NCBI RefSeq assembly: GCF_049445855.1
Contig: NZ_JBMSDV010000001.1
Location: 744,001 to 808,000, forward strand
Direction of reading: 5' to 3'
Origin: JAGOCV01 sp049445855
GTDB taxonomy: Bacteria > Pseudomonadota > Gammaproteobacteria > Burkholderiales > Burkholderiaceae_C
DNA length: 64,000 nucleotides
The translations under genes were made by a program, and so were the position numbers. The notes beneath the pieces are model-generated. The model saw only the letters and a list, made by a program, of their open reading frames with translations, did not search any database and was not told where the DNA came from. Below, piece by piece: positions 35,178 through 44,726 of this stretch; within the stretch, counting starts at the first letter, position 1, and every line of letters starts with the position of its first letter.

Positions 35178-37253
35178 ATGAAGCTGAAGCTCTGCATGCT
35201 GTCCACAGCCCTGGCCTGCGCTGGCCTCGCCAGCGCACAGACGGGCCACCTGCCTGAGGTCACCATCGAAGGCCCGCGCGATGCGAGCATCGGCAGCGCC
35301 GACAGCGCCAGCGAAGGCGCGGCAGAGCGCGAGTCCTACCAGTCGAGGCCCAAGCTGCGGCCGGGCGACATCGTCGAAGCCGTGCCGGGTGTGGTCGCCA
35401 CACAGCACTCGGGCGATGGCAAGGGCAACCAGTACTTCCTGCGGGGTTTCAACCTCGACCACGGCACCGACTTCGCCATCACGGTGGACGGCATGCCGGT
35501 CAACATGCCATCGCACGGCCACGGGCAGGGTTTCGCGGACCTCAACTTCCTCATTCCCGAACTGGTCTCCGGGGTTCGCTATCGCAAGGGCCCATACGCC
35601 TTGGACAACGGCGACTTCTCCCTCGCGGGCAGTGCGTCCATGGACTACTTCAGCGCGCTGGACAAGCCTTTCGGCGAGCTCACGCTCGGTGGCAACGGCT
35701 ACCGGCGCGCGCTGCTGGCGGGCTCGCGCACGCAGGATGACCGGACCTGGCTCGCTGCGCTCGAACTCATGCACAACGACGGTCCGTGGGTCCGGCCCGA
35801 AGACCTGAAGAAGGTCAATGCCGTCCTGCGCTACTCGCAGGGCACCAGCCAGCGCGGCTGGCGCATCACCGGCATGGCCTACGACAGCGACTGGAGCAGC
35901 ACCGACCAGATTCCGATGCGCGCCGTGGACAGCGGCGCGCTCCCGCGCTTCGGCACGCTCGACCCCACCGACGGCGGCAGCACGCGCCGCGTGAGCCTGT
36001 CGGGCCAGTGGTTCGAGTCGGGGCCGAATGGCAGCACCGAGATCAGCGCGTACGCCATCGACTATTCGTTCGACCTGTTTTCCGACTTCACCTACTTCCT
36101 CTCCAACCCCGTTCAGGGGGACCAGTTCGAGCAGACCGACCGCCGCCGTATCCATGGCGCGCAGGCCACGCATCGCATGCCCAACCGGGTTGCTGGTCTC
36201 GACGGCCTGCTGAGCATTGGCGCTTCGTGGCGCGGTGACCGCGTCGGCGAAGTCGGGCTCTACCTCACCGAGTCGCGCAACCGCTACGCGACGGTGCGGG
36301 AAGACTCGGTCTCCCAGGACCTGCTGTCGGTGTTCGCGCAACAGCTGGTCAACTTCAACAGCCGGTGGCGCGCCTACGCAGGCCTGCGCGGCGACTCGAT
36401 GCGATACCGTGTGAGCGGCCACGAGCCCGTCTTCGGCGCCGTCAACAGCGGCAAGGGCAACGACACGCTCATCAGCCCCAAGGCCGGGCTCGCATGGACT
36501 TTCTCGCCCACGAGCGAGTTCTACGCCAATGCAGGCACGGGCTTCCACAGCAACGACGTGCGCGGCGCCACCATCACGCTCGATCCGCAGACCGGGTTGC
36601 CGGCCGAGCGCGTTCCGGCGCTGGTGCAGGGCCGGGGCGCAGAGCTGGGCTGGCGCTTCGCGCCTTCTGCCGAGACCACATTCACGCTTGCACTGTGGCG
36701 TCTGAACATCGACTCGGAACTCGTCTACATCGGCGACGCGGGCGCGACCGAGGCCGGGCGGGCGAGCACGCGGCGCGGCATCGAAGCCGCGCTGCGCTGG
36801 AAGCCTGCAGGCAACTGGCGTGTGGAACTCGAAGGCGCCGTGTCCCATGCGCGCTTCAAGGGCCAGGCACCCGCCGGCGAAGGCAACTACATCGACAACG
36901 CAGTGGAAACCGTGCTGGCTGCGGGTGTGACGTGGACCGAAGGCCCGTGGACCGCCACCGCGCGCCTGCGCCACATGGGCGCGCGCGCACTCGACACGTT
37001 GAACACGGAACGCTCCAAGCCGTCGACGCTCGTCAACGCCGGCATCCGCTACGCCATCAGCCGGGATGTGTCGCTGGGCCTGGACATCTTCAACCTGACC
37101 AACCGCAAGAGCAACGACATCGAGTACTTCTATGCGTCATGCACGGCGGAGGAGGTGGCGGGTGGATGCAACGGCGGCGCAGGTTTCGATGACAGGCACG
37201 TGCACCCGATGGAGCCGCGCACGGCCCGGTTGTCGCTGAAGGTGAGCTTCTAG
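35178..37253 (+). CDS. TonB-dependent outer-membrane receptor, probably for nickel complexes
   Basis: A 691-residue receptor. Signal peptide MKLKLCMLSTALACAGLASA; a plug domain (about 50-170: LRPGDIVEAVPGVVATQHSGDGKGNQYFLRGF, VDGMPVNMPSHGHGQG); a 22-strand-type barrel ending LSLKVSF with C-terminal Phe. No clear TonB box beyond LPEVTIEG after the signal peptide. His-rich plug loop MPSHGHGQG may touch metal. The NikR operator in front and the urease context point to Ni transport; ligand identity is inferred. The gene ends in CTAG, shared with the convergent kinase gene. Confidence 0.9.
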   Translation: MKLKLCMLSTALACAGLASAQTGHLPEVTIEGPRDASIGSADSASEGAAERESYQSRPKLRPGDIVEAVPGVVATQHSGDGKGNQYFLRGFNLDHGTDFAITVDGMPVNMPSHGHGQGFADLNFLIPELVSGVRYRKGPYALDNGDFSLAGSASMDYFSALDKPFGELTLGGNGYRRALLAGSRTQDDRTWLAALELMHNDGPWVRPEDLKKVNAVLRYSQGTSQRGWRITGMAYDSDWSSTDQIPMRAVDSGALPRFGTLDPTDGGSTRRVSLSGQWFESGPNGSTEISAYAIDYSFDLFSDFTYFLSNPVQGDQFEQTDRRRIHGAQATHRMPNRVAGLDGLLSIGASWRGDRVGEVGLYLTESRNRYATVREDSVSQDLLSVFAQQLVNFNSRWRAYAGLRGDSMRYRVSGHEPVFGAVNSGKGNDTLISPKAGLAWTFSPTSEFYANAGTGFHSNDVRGATITLDPQTGLPAERVPALVQGRGAELGWRFAPSAETTFTLALWRLNIDSELVYIGDAGATEAGRASTRRGIEAALRWKPAGNWRVELEGAVSHARFKGQAPAGEGNYIDNAVETVLAAGVTWTEGPWTATARLRHMGARALDTLNTERSKPSTLVNAGIRYAISRDVSLGLDIFNLTNRKSNDIEYFYASCTAEEVAGGCNGGAGFDDRHVHPMEPRTARLSLKVSF

Positions 37254-39184
37254 TCCGGAGGCGGGGCGTCGCCCAACGTGAACCAGAAGGTGGCGCCGTC
37301 CCCCTCCTTGCCGGTGGCCCATACGCGGCCGCCGTGTCGGGCAATGATGCGTTGCACGGTGGCCAGGCCGATGCCTGTGCCCGCAAATTCGCCCGGGCTG
37401 TGCAGGCGGTTGAACGCGCCGAACAGCTTGTCGACATAAGCCATGTCGAAACCGGCACCGTCGTCCCGCACGAAGTAGGCGGTTTCGCCGCTTTCCAGCT
37501 TCTGGCTGCCCACGACGATGCGCGCGGCGCTCCTGCGCGCGGTGAACTTCCATGCGTTGTTGAGCAGGTTGTCCACCACCTGGCGCAGCAGCACGGGCTC
37601 GCCATGCACCCAGAGGTTCGGTTCGATCTCGAAATTCACCACGCGGCGCGGGTCGCGTTCGCCCAGCTGGGCCGCGACCAGTCGCGCTTCTGCGGCCAGG
37701 TCGAACTCGCGCCATTCGAGCTTTGCGCGGGAGAGTTGTGCCAACGCGAGCAGGCCATCGGTCAGCGCGCTCATCTGACGGATGCCCGAGCGTATGCGTC
37801 CCGCATAGTGCGCCGCCTTCTGCGCCACGTCGCCTTCGGGGATGTTGGCCGTCAGGCCTGTCAGGAGCGTGCTGAACCCGTCGATGGACGTGAGCGGCTG
37901 CCGCAGGTCATGTGCGATCGAATACGAGAAAGCTTCGAGCTCCTTGTTCGCCGCTTCCAGCTCGGCCGTGCGCAGGCGCACGCGCTCCTCGAGCCCCGTG
38001 TTCAGCCGTTCGATCTCGTCGCGTGCGCTCACGTAGTCGGTCACATCGGTAAAGGTCCGCACCATGCCACCCGAAGGCAGCGCCTGGGTCTTCACTTCGA
38101 GCACGCGGCCCAGTCTGGTGCGGCGCAGGTAGTGCTCCGGAATCTGGGTCATGCCCGCAGCCGCCACATGTCCACGCGCGTGCAACTGCACCAGCCGCTG
38201 GCCGTCGCCGAAATCCCCGCGTGCGAGCTGGTGGTTCGTCATCTCGGAGAGCGTCGGTCGCGTCTCCATCAACTCGCGCGGCAGGTCGAGCAGTTCGAGC
38301 AGCCGGTCGTTGTACGTGGTCAGCCGGCCGTCCGGCCCCAGCATGAAGATGCCCTGCGCGATGCTGGCGAACGTGGTCTCGAGCTGGTGCGATTTTTCCT
38401 CCAGCGCGCGGCGGCTGCGCTCCATCTCGGTGATGTCCACGCTCGCGAAATACAGTTCACCCGTGCTGGCGCGCTGGGCCGCCACGCGCAGCCAGCGGCC
38501 GCCGGGCAGTGGCAGCTGGAACGGCGCGCCGGTGAAGTTCAGGGCCTCCATCAGCGTCACGCGGCCGGCCTCGTGGATGTGGCGCTCTTCGTCCGCCGCG
38601 CCGGACCAGGCCAGCGCATAGACGTCCTCGAAGCGACGGCCCGTCATGAGACCCTTGCCCATCACGCCGTAGACCAGCACGAAGCGGTCGTTCACCCAGG
38701 AGATGCGGCCGTCGGTGCCCAGCACCATCATGCCGTCCGACAGGTGCTCCACGAAGTCGGGCGATTCCCTGCGCGCCGCGGCACTCGCCGCCATGATCTC
38801 ATCGGTACTGACGGGTGATGCGGTTTCCGTCCAGAAACGCATGCGCGTGCCGTCGGCCAGATGCATCGTCGCCACACGCAACCAGCGGCCGCGATGCTGG
38901 AACGAGATCGGCTGGTTCTGCACGCGGTGGCGCGCCAGAGCCGCCTCGATGTACTGCGCGATCTGCGGCATCTCCTGCGCGTTCAACCGCACGCGATAGA
39001 AGCGGTGCAGGTTGTCGACATAGGGCTCGCCGACGCGGATGAAACCGTCATGTTCGGGAAAGAAGCTGAGGAAGGTGCCGTTCCACAGCACGGCGCAGTC
39101 ATTGCCGTCGTAGGCACAAACGGCGATGCCGAGACTGTCCAGCGCAGCGGCTGACGCCTTCAGCGATTCCGTCGTGTCGTTCAT
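37250..39184 (-). CDS. Soluble PAS-domain sensor histidine kinase
   Basis: A 644-residue kinase without membrane helices. Three PAS-like domains (about 10-125, 140-255, 270-390; the third has IAQGIFMLGPDGRLTTYNDRLLELLDLP), a coiled coil (DEIERLNTGLEERVRLRTAELEAANKELEAFS), HisKA with SYSIAHDLRQPLTSIDGF near 430, and HATPase with N-box NNAWKFTARRSAARI and G-boxes DDGAGFD and GTGIGLATVQRII. The HDLRQPL form and LEAFSYSIAHD resemble phytochrome-like kinases. No response regulator is adjacent, so its output is unknown. Convergent with the TonB gene, the two stop codons sharing CTAG. Confidence 0.9.
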   Translation of the reverse strand: MNDTTESLKASAAALDSLGIAVCAYDGNDCAVLWNGTFLSFFPEHDGFIRVGEPYVDNLHRFYRVRLNAQEMPQIAQYIEAALARHRVQNQPISFQHRGRWLRVATMHLADGTRMRFWTETASPVSTDEIMAASAAARRESPDFVEHLSDGMMVLGTDGRISWVNDRFVLVYGVMGKGLMTGRRFEDVYALAWSGAADEERHIHEAGRVTLMEALNFTGAPFQLPLPGGRWLRVAAQRASTGELYFASVDITEMERSRRALEEKSHQLETTFASIAQGIFMLGPDGRLTTYNDRLLELLDLPRELMETRPTLSEMTNHQLARGDFGDGQRLVQLHARGHVAAAGMTQIPEHYLRRTRLGRVLEVKTQALPSGGMVRTFTDVTDYVSARDEIERLNTGLEERVRLRTAELEAANKELEAFSYSIAHDLRQPLTSIDGFSTLLTGLTANIPEGDVAQKAAHYAGRIRSGIRQMSALTDGLLALAQLSRAKLEWREFDLAAEARLVAAQLGERDPRRVVNFEIEPNLWVHGEPVLLRQVVDNLLNNAWKFTARRSAARIVVGSQKLESGETAYFVRDDGAGFDMAYVDKLFGAFNRLHSPGEFAGTGIGLATVQRIIARHGGRVWATGKEGDGATFWFTLGDAPPPD

Positions 39185-39313
39185 GCGCCTCTGTGCCCCC
39201 GGCGTTGCCCTCTGTCTGCCGCCAGCATAGCGCCGGGCAGGCTGCCGCGCCTTCGGGAATGCACGCGAAAGCCGAAAACGTGGCGGGAAGGGTACGAACG
39301 GCGCAGGCTGCCG

Positions 39314-40183
39314 CTACGGCGCGACGCCATCGGGCCAGTTGTCCGCCCGTTCCAGCCCGGGCAGGTCGGCCAGCAGTCCGTTGGCGACCGCGTCGGCAGC
39401 GATGCCTTGCGCGGCCTTCTGCAACGCGGGCAGATGGCGGCGCACCATTTCCCTTTCAGTGAACGCAGCGCGGTTCCAGTTGATGTTCAGCGCGCCGAGC
39501 ACCTGCCCTTGCCCGATGATCGGCACGGCGATGGCCTGCAGCGAATCGTCGCGCGCCGCGCCGTTGTATCCGCCACCCCGGTAGACCGGGTGCCGGGATG
39601 CGTAGCCGCGGCGGCGGGCCTCTTCCACGCGCGCTTGCGCATCGTTCAACGCAATGGCTTTGGCATTGTGCACATCACGGCCCGACCGCGCGGCGCGCAC
39701 CAGCGCCATCCGGCGCTCCGGCGTCAGCGCCGACAGGAATGCCGAGCCCGCGGCCGACGCCATCAGGTTCACCCGTATGCGGCCATAGCGCCTGCGCACA
39801 TAGAAGCGCGACTGCCGCAGGTTGGACTCGAGCACCATCATGAAGTCGTCGTCACCCACGTGGACCATCAGGTCCGACGGCCATTCCACCTGCTGGCAAA
39901 GCTGGTCGAGCCAGGGCGCGGCGACGTCGGCCAGACGGTCGGCGGGCGCGATGGCATGGGCCAGCACCTGCAGCTGCACGCTGTTGCGATACCGCTGGTC
40001 CGTCATGCTGCGGCGGACCACGCCGGCTGCGATGAGTGTCTTGAGCATGCGCAGCAAGGTCGGCCCCGACAGGCCGGTGGCCGACTGCAGTTCGATGAGC
40101 GTGGCGCCGTCGGGCTGGGCCTGCAGGGCGCGCAGCACGTCGAACGCGCGCTCGACAGCGCGGATGGTCTTGACGCTTTCCAT
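39314..40183 (-). CDS. IclR-family transcriptional regulator
   Basis: A 289-residue regulator. The winged helix-turn-helix occupies about 5-65 (VERAFDVLRALQAQPDGATLIELQSATGLSGPTLLRMLKTL) and the effector-binding IclR domain about 80-270 (VMASAAGSAFLSAL-like and AIAVPIIGQGQVLGALNINW). It is divergent from the Bug-receptor/oxidoreductase cluster across 84 bp, the normal arrangement for IclR control of an aromatic or carboxylic acid pathway. The gap contains GTGA-TT-TCAC (40184-40193), too short to call an operator. The 129 bp between this gene and the kinase hold nothing recognisable. Confidence 0.92.
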   Translation of the reverse strand: MESVKTIRAVERAFDVLRALQAQPDGATLIELQSATGLSGPTLLRMLKTLIAAGVVRRSMTDQRYRNSVQLQVLAHAIAPADRLADVAAPWLDQLCQQVEWPSDLMVHVGDDDFMMVLESNLRQSRFYVRRRYGRIRVNLMASAAGSAFLSALTPERRMALVRAARSGRDVHNAKAIALNDAQARVEEARRRGYASRHPVYRGGGYNGAARDDSLQAIAVPIIGQGQVLGALNINWNRAAFTEREMVRRHLPALQKAAQGIAADAVANGLLADLPGLERADNWPDGVAP

Positions 40184-40267
40184 GTGATTTCACCTAGTGT
40201 AATTCGTGTCCGTTCCGCTGGCGGGCCAGCGGGGCAGGCGGTACCTTCAGCGCAAAAGGAGACAGAC

Positions 40268-41278
40268 ATGAAAACCGATTCCCGAACCGGCCTTCGCCGC
40301 CGGCTGTTGCTGGGCGCGGGTGCCGCCCTCGCCACCACGGGCTTTGCCCTGCCCTTCGCGGCGCTCGCGCAGCCGCGCCTGAAGCTCGCCACCATCACTA
40401 CCGGCTTTGCGGCCGGGGGTTCGTCCGACGTGACGGCGCGGATCCTGGCGGACTACCTTCGCGGCAAGTTCGCTGAAGCCGTGATCGTTGAAAGCAAGGT
40501 CGGCGCGAGCGGGCGTCTCGCCGTGGAGCACGTGAAAGCCGGTGCGGCCGATGGCAGCAGCCTGCTGGTGAGCCCGAGCGGCATGATGGTGCTGTTCCCG
40601 CACATCTACAAGAGCCTGCGCTACGACCCGATGAACGACTTCGCGCCGGTCACGCCGCTGGCGAAGTTCCCGTTCGTGCTGGCCATCAGCACGCAGGTGC
40701 CGGCCGAGGTGCGTACGCTCAAGGACTTCATTGCCTGGTGCAAGGCCAATCCGAAACAGGCCTCGTTCGGTTCGCCGGGCGCGGGCACCAGCGCGCACTT
40801 CTCCGGCATCATGCTCGGCCGCCGCGCCGAGATGGAGTTCACGCACGCGGCTTATCGCGGCATGGCGCCGCTGGTACAGGACCTGATGGGCGGGCAGATC
40901 GCCTCCGGCGTGCTCACTCCCGCGGATGCACTGCCGCTGATGTCGTCCGGCAAGCTGCGCCTGCTGGCGACCACTGGCACCACGCGCTCGCGCTTCCTGC
41001 CCGACGTCCCCACCTACACCGAGCTCGGGTTCACCGACATCGTGATCGAGGAATCGTATTCGCTTTACGCGCCCGCTTCGCTGAATGCCGAGACGGTGAA
41101 CCAGCTCGCAACGCTTTCGCACCAGATGCTCGCCTTGCCCGAAACGCAGCAGCGCTTTGCGCAGATGGGTCTGGAAGTCGCGCCGCAGCAGCCCGCACAG
41201 TTCAAGGCGGCGCTCAAGGCGCTGACCGAGCGCTGGGGCGGCATCGTGAAGGCTTCCGGCTTCACGCCGCAGGACTGA
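40268..41278 (+). CDS. Tripartite tricarboxylate transporter (Bug) substrate-binding protein
   Basis: A 336-residue periplasmic receptor of the Bug/TctC family. Start MKTDSRTGLRRRLLLGAGAAL with a Tat-like Arg triplet and cleavage near ALAQP; AAGGSSDVTARILADYL, VESKVGASGRLAVEHVKAG and SFGSPGAGTSAHF form the ligand pocket. AGGAG lies eight bases upstream. No TctA/TctB membrane subunits are in view. First gene of a three-gene run under the divergent IclR regulator. Confidence 0.9.
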   Translation: MKTDSRTGLRRRLLLGAGAALATTGFALPFAALAQPRLKLATITTGFAAGGSSDVTARILADYLRGKFAEAVIVESKVGASGRLAVEHVKAGAADGSSLLVSPSGMMVLFPHIYKSLRYDPMNDFAPVTPLAKFPFVLAISTQVPAEVRTLKDFIAWCKANPKQASFGSPGAGTSAHFSGIMLGRRAEMEFTHAAYRGMAPLVQDLMGGQIASGVLTPADALPLMSSGKLRLLATTGTTRSRFLPDVPTYTELGFTDIVIEESYSLYAPASLNAETVNQLATLSHQMLALPETQQRFAQMGLEVAPQQPAQFKAALKALTERWGGIVKASGFTPQD

Positions 41279-41318
41279 GGCCCCAAGGATTTTTTTGACT
41301 GAAGGAAAGAAGTACCCC

Positions 41319-42743
41319 ATGCAGAAGCAACAGGCGCCCGAGCAGAAGGCGCTCGGCACCAGCAAGGCCGGAGTGCCCGTCGTCGCCGAAGCCGATGTCG
41401 TCGTGATCGGCGCGGGCCCGGGCGGATTCGCCGCTGCGCTGCGCGCCCGGCGCGAAGGCTGCAGCGTCGTGATCGTCGAGAAGTTCGACATGCCCGGCGG
41501 CGTGCACACCTCCGGCCTGCAGGGCGCGGCGAACACCGGCGTCGGCGGCATCCACACCGAGCTGATGGAGCGCTTCGCGCGCGAAGGCTGCATCTACGCG
41601 CCCACCGAAAAGGATTTGCCCGACTGGGCCGGCAATGCGCTCTCGCACTACGACTATTACCTGAAGCCGGGCAGCCCGTTCCGCCGCGAATCGTTCAACC
41701 CCGATGCGGCCGGCAACATCATGGTGCGCATGCTCGATGAAGCGGGCGTGCACTCGATCTACGGCGCGTCGTTCGTCGATGTCGAGATGGAAGATGACCA
41801 CGGCGAGCGTCGCATCACGCACGCGATCATCGAGACCGTGGAAGGCCGGCAGGCCGTGCGCGGCCGCATCTTCGTGGAAGGCTCGGGCACGGCTGAGGTC
41901 GTGGCCCGCGCAGGCGCGCCCTTCGTCTCCGGCGGCGGACGCCAGCACGAAACGGTGAGCCAGGACCCCGAGAAGCGCCCCATCCCGGGCGGCCTGCTAT
42001 GGATCATGAGCGGCATCGACTTCGCGAAGACCGCCGAGTACCAGCGCAACGCAGACGATCCCGCCCTCAGCAAGCTGATCAACAAGGCCCGTGCGGCCGG
42101 CGACATCCCGCCCGAGCTGTACCGTCCGCGCATGGCCGACCAGGGCGTGTACGGCGACCACTACATCGGCCACCCGACCATCGATATGAGCCCGATCCAG
42201 GGGCCGGGCACTTTCATCCTCTGGCAGAACGTCCCGTACGAATGGGCACTGCATATGGACGAAAGCGCCGAGCATGCGTCGCGCGCCAAGACCGAACTGC
42301 GCCGCCTGATCGACATCGAGGCTCAGTTCCTGCGCAAGTACGTGCCCGGGTTCGAGAACGCATTCATCGTGCACGTGGGCCGCTATGTCGGCGTGCGCGA
42401 CGGTCGGCACCCCATTGGCGAGTACGTCTTCTCCATCGATGACGCGCGCGAAGGCCGCAGCTTCCCCGATGCGGTCACGAAGCCGATGACCAAGACCTTC
42501 TTCTGGGACGCCTACACGAAGTACACGTTCGAAGTGCCATTCCGCAGCTTCCTGCCCAAGGAAGTGAACAACCTGCTGCTCACTGGTGCATCGCTGTCGT
42601 TCACCTTCGAGACGATCTTCATGGTGATGCGTAATTTCCCGTGGTGCACGCAGACCGGTGAGATCGCAGGGCTTGCCGCTGCACGTTGCGTCAAGGAAGG
42701 CGTGAACACCAAACAACTGAAGTGGACGGAACCCCTGTTCTAG
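41319..42743 (+). CDS. FAD-dependent oxidoreductase
   Basis: A 474-residue enzyme. The N-terminal dinucleotide-binding fold reads VVVIGAGPGGFAAALRARREGCSVVIVEKF, followed by MPGGVHTSGLQGAANTGVGG; the FAD-binding C-terminal motif is LLTGASLSFTFETIFMVMRNF...GEIAGLAAA. The family (FAD_oxidored type) includes poorly characterised dehydrogenases. ATG 41319 is preferred over an upstream TTG because GAAGGAAAG sits 10 bases before it. Sandwiched between two Bug receptors, so it likely oxidises or reduces the imported compound; identity unknown. Confidence 0.87.
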   Translation: MQKQQAPEQKALGTSKAGVPVVAEADVVVIGAGPGGFAAALRARREGCSVVIVEKFDMPGGVHTSGLQGAANTGVGGIHTELMERFAREGCIYAPTEKDLPDWAGNALSHYDYYLKPGSPFRRESFNPDAAGNIMVRMLDEAGVHSIYGASFVDVEMEDDHGERRITHAIIETVEGRQAVRGRIFVEGSGTAEVVARAGAPFVSGGGRQHETVSQDPEKRPIPGGLLWIMSGIDFAKTAEYQRNADDPALSKLINKARAAGDIPPELYRPRMADQGVYGDHYIGHPTIDMSPIQGPGTFILWQNVPYEWALHMDESAEHASRAKTELRRLIDIEAQFLRKYVPGFENAFIVHVGRYVGVRDGRHPIGEYVFSIDDAREGRSFPDAVTKPMTKTFFWDAYTKYTFEVPFRSFLPKEVNNLLLTGASLSFTFETIFMVMRNFPWCTQTGEIAGLAAARCVKEGVNTKQLKWTEPLF

Positions 42744-42811
42744 GCCCTTCCGGCGAGAGGTGCGGACCACCGTCCCTCGCCCTGTTTTCAAGAAGCATAC
42801 GGAGACAAACC

Positions 42812-43786
42812 ATGCTCAATCGCCGCCAGATCGTCAAAGCCATTTCCGCCGCCGCCACCGTGGGGGCCACAGGCTTTGCCCATGCGCAGCAACTGCCTTC
42901 CACCGTGAAGATCATCGTGGTGGTGCCGCCCGGCGCCAGCATGGACAACGTGGCACGCCTTGTCGCCGACCGTCTCAAGGACGGCATCAAGCGCAACGTC
43001 ATCGTGGAATACAAACCCGGGGGCACCGGCCTCGTGGCCGCCCAGTTCCTCAAGAGCACCGAGCCCGACGGCTCGTACGTGATGTTCGCGCCGATTGCCG
43101 TGGCCGCGTTCTTCCCGTTCCTCTACAGCAAGCTGCCCTACGATGCCGACAAGGACCTCGTGCCCGTGTGCGACGGTGTGCACATCCCGCACGCGCTCAC
43201 CATCAGCCCGGGTTCCGGCGTGGAGAACCTTCAGCAGTTCCTGGCCGCCGCAAAGGCAGACCCGCTCAAGGCGAACATCGGCACGTCCAGCATGGGCAGC
43301 GTCGGCGCGCTGCTGATCCTGCGCCTGCGACAGATCACCGGCATCGACCTGCAACTCGTTGCCTACAAAGGCGGCCAGCCGCTGCTCACCGACCTCATGG
43401 GCAACCAGGTCCCGGCAGGCGTCTCCGTCATCTCGGACTACCTCGCGCAACACAAGGCCGGCCGCGTGAAGATCATCGCGGCGGGCAGCCGCACGCGCAC
43501 CGCGCTCGCGCCGGAAATCCCGACGCTCATCGAATCCGGCTACCCCGACCTGTACGGCGCTTCGTCCATCGGCTTTTTTGTTCGCGGTGGCACCGCGCAA
43601 CCACTGGTGCAGCAACTGTCGGACGAAATCAATGGGGTGCTGAAGAACCCGGACGTTCGAACCCGCCTACTGCAGATCGGCGCAGAGCCGATGGGCGGGT
43701 CTGCGGAAGACTTCAGGAAGCTGGCGCTGTCGGAGCGCGCAAGGTGGGAGCCGGTGGCAAGGGCGGCGAATATCAGGATCGAGTGA
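42812..43786 (+). CDS. Tripartite tricarboxylate transporter (Bug) substrate-binding protein
   Basis: A 324-residue second Bug receptor, only distantly similar to the one at 40268. Signal peptide MLNRRQIVKAISAAATVGATGFAHAQ (Tat-like NRRQ), then IIVVVPPGASMDNVARLVADRL, VIVEYKPGGTGLVAAQFL and NIGTSSMGSVGALL. GGAG precedes the start. The prophage begins 18 bp after its stop, so integration occurred directly behind this gene without damaging it. Confidence 0.9.
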   Translation: MLNRRQIVKAISAAATVGATGFAHAQQLPSTVKIIVVVPPGASMDNVARLVADRLKDGIKRNVIVEYKPGGTGLVAAQFLKSTEPDGSYVMFAPIAVAAFFPFLYSKLPYDADKDLVPVCDGVHIPHALTISPGSGVENLQQFLAAAKADPLKANIGTSSMGSVGALLILRLRQITGIDLQLVAYKGGQPLLTDLMGNQVPAGVSVISDYLAQHKAGRVKIIAAGSRTRTALAPEIPTLIESGYPDLYGASSIGFFVRGGTAQPLVQQLSDEINGVLKNPDVRTRLLQIGAEPMGGSAEDFRKLALSERARWEPVARAANIRIE

Positions 43787-43804
43787 TCGCAGGGCGGGTC
43801 GCCA

Positions 43805-43819
43805 TCTGGCGGAGGCGGT
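43805..43819. repeat. attL core
   Basis: TCTGGCGGAGGCGGT, identical to positions 56456-56470. On the phage side it continues TGCTTTCGAAC, mimicking the T-arm of the tRNA (GAGATTCGAAC at the other end), as expected for an attP that copied a tRNA 3' end. Confidence 0.9.
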
Positions 43820-43834
43820 TGCTTTCGAACAACA

Positions 43835-44410
43835 CTATCGGAGAGAAGAGTGCCCAGGTTTGTGCACGCGATAGATCGTGCGCTTCACCACCGACTCGGA
43901 AACTCCGAACACATGCGCAAGACTTCTCAGCGTGTAGTCACCGGTATCCCAGAACAGCAATATGTCCTCTTCGGTCTCAGCGTCAATGCTGCGGCGCTTC
44001 CCGCAATGGACACCACGCTCCATAGCGGCGCGCTGACCGGCCATAGATCTTTCCCGGATCAATGACCGCTCAAATTCAGCGACTGCACCTAGGACCTGAA
44101 TCATCAGGCGCCCCGCGGCACTAGATGTATCGATGGGCTCGCTCAGGCTACGAATGCCAGCGCCAACCGCTTCAATGCGCTCAAGGATATTCAGCAAGTC
44201 CCGCAAGCTTCGGGCGACCCTATCAAGCTTATATACGGCCAAAACATCGCCTGGCCGCAGACTGTCGAGCGCGCGTTGTAACTGAGGACGCGAACCAACA
44301 CTACTCTGCTTTTCGTGAAAGACTTTCAGGACACCTGCTCGACGCAACTGCTGTAGCTGCATAGCCGCATCCTGATCGTTAGTGCTAACTCGCGCGTAGC
44401 CAATCAGCAT
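43835..44410 (-). CDS. Serine recombinase (resolvase/invertase family), probable phage integrase
   Basis: A 191-residue small serine recombinase. Catalytic domain: MLIGYARVSTNDQD with the nucleophilic Ser10, VFHEKQSSVGSRPQL, LAVYKLDRVARSLRDL, and RLMIQVLGAVAEFERSLIRER. The C-terminal helix-turn-helix reads DYTLRSLAHVFGVSESVVKRTIYRV. It ends 15 bp from attL, so it is best explained as the enzyme that inserts and excises the prophage. Its start overlaps the preceding small gene by 7 bp. Confidence 0.93.
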   Translation of the reverse strand: MLIGYARVSTNDQDAAMQLQQLRRAGVLKVFHEKQSSVGSRPQLQRALDSLRPGDVLAVYKLDRVARSLRDLLNILERIEAVGAGIRSLSEPIDTSSAAGRLMIQVLGAVAEFERSLIRERSMAGQRAAMERGVHCGKRRSIDAETEEDILLFWDTGDYTLRSLAHVFGVSESVVKRTIYRVHKPGHSSLR

Positions 44411-44634
44411 TCGGAGAGTTCACAACAAGCGTGCTGCGACTCTCTAAGTAATCTCGAAAATACAAGCGAGATCAAGGCGTAGCGCCAAAGTGGCCGTGCC
44501 ACGGCTTGCCTGATCGGCGTGATGGACGCACTACCATCGCCCCCAGTTGCGAAGCGTTCAACTACAGCAGCTTGGGCAGTAGTCCACATCCATTTACTCA
44601 ACCACGGGTGCACGATGCTCAGACATGGCATCAT
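44404..44634 (-). CDS. Small hypothetical protein upstream of the recombinase
   Basis: 76 residues (MMPCLSIVHPWLSKWMWTTA...), no family recognised. A good ribosome site (AGGAG, seven bases before ATG) and a 7-bp overlap with the recombinase start support real translation. One mildly hydrophobic segment (PLWRYALISLVFSRLL) is present. It could be a directionality factor or a translation-coupling leader. The 92 bp upstream (44635-44726) carry no gene. Confidence 0.45.
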   Translation of the reverse strand: MMPCLSIVHPWLSKWMWTTAQAAVVERFATGGDGSASITPIRQAVARPLWRYALISLVFSRLLRESQHACCELSEC

Positions 44635-44726
44635 CAGAAAACTCCTAAACTTCTGTTTTCGGCCCCTTAACAGGATTGTCCACTAAAATCTGCCCCGTGG
44701 TCGCTTCGGAGTGTCCACCCCATGGA

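Noticed and set aside
40184..40193. GTGA-TT-TCAC next to the IclR start as its operator
   Set aside because: Only four-base arms and no second copy; too short to support.
44650..44726. Insertion-sequence remnant near the end of the nuclease-like gene
   Set aside because: No terminal inverted repeats, target duplication or transposase fragment could be recognised.
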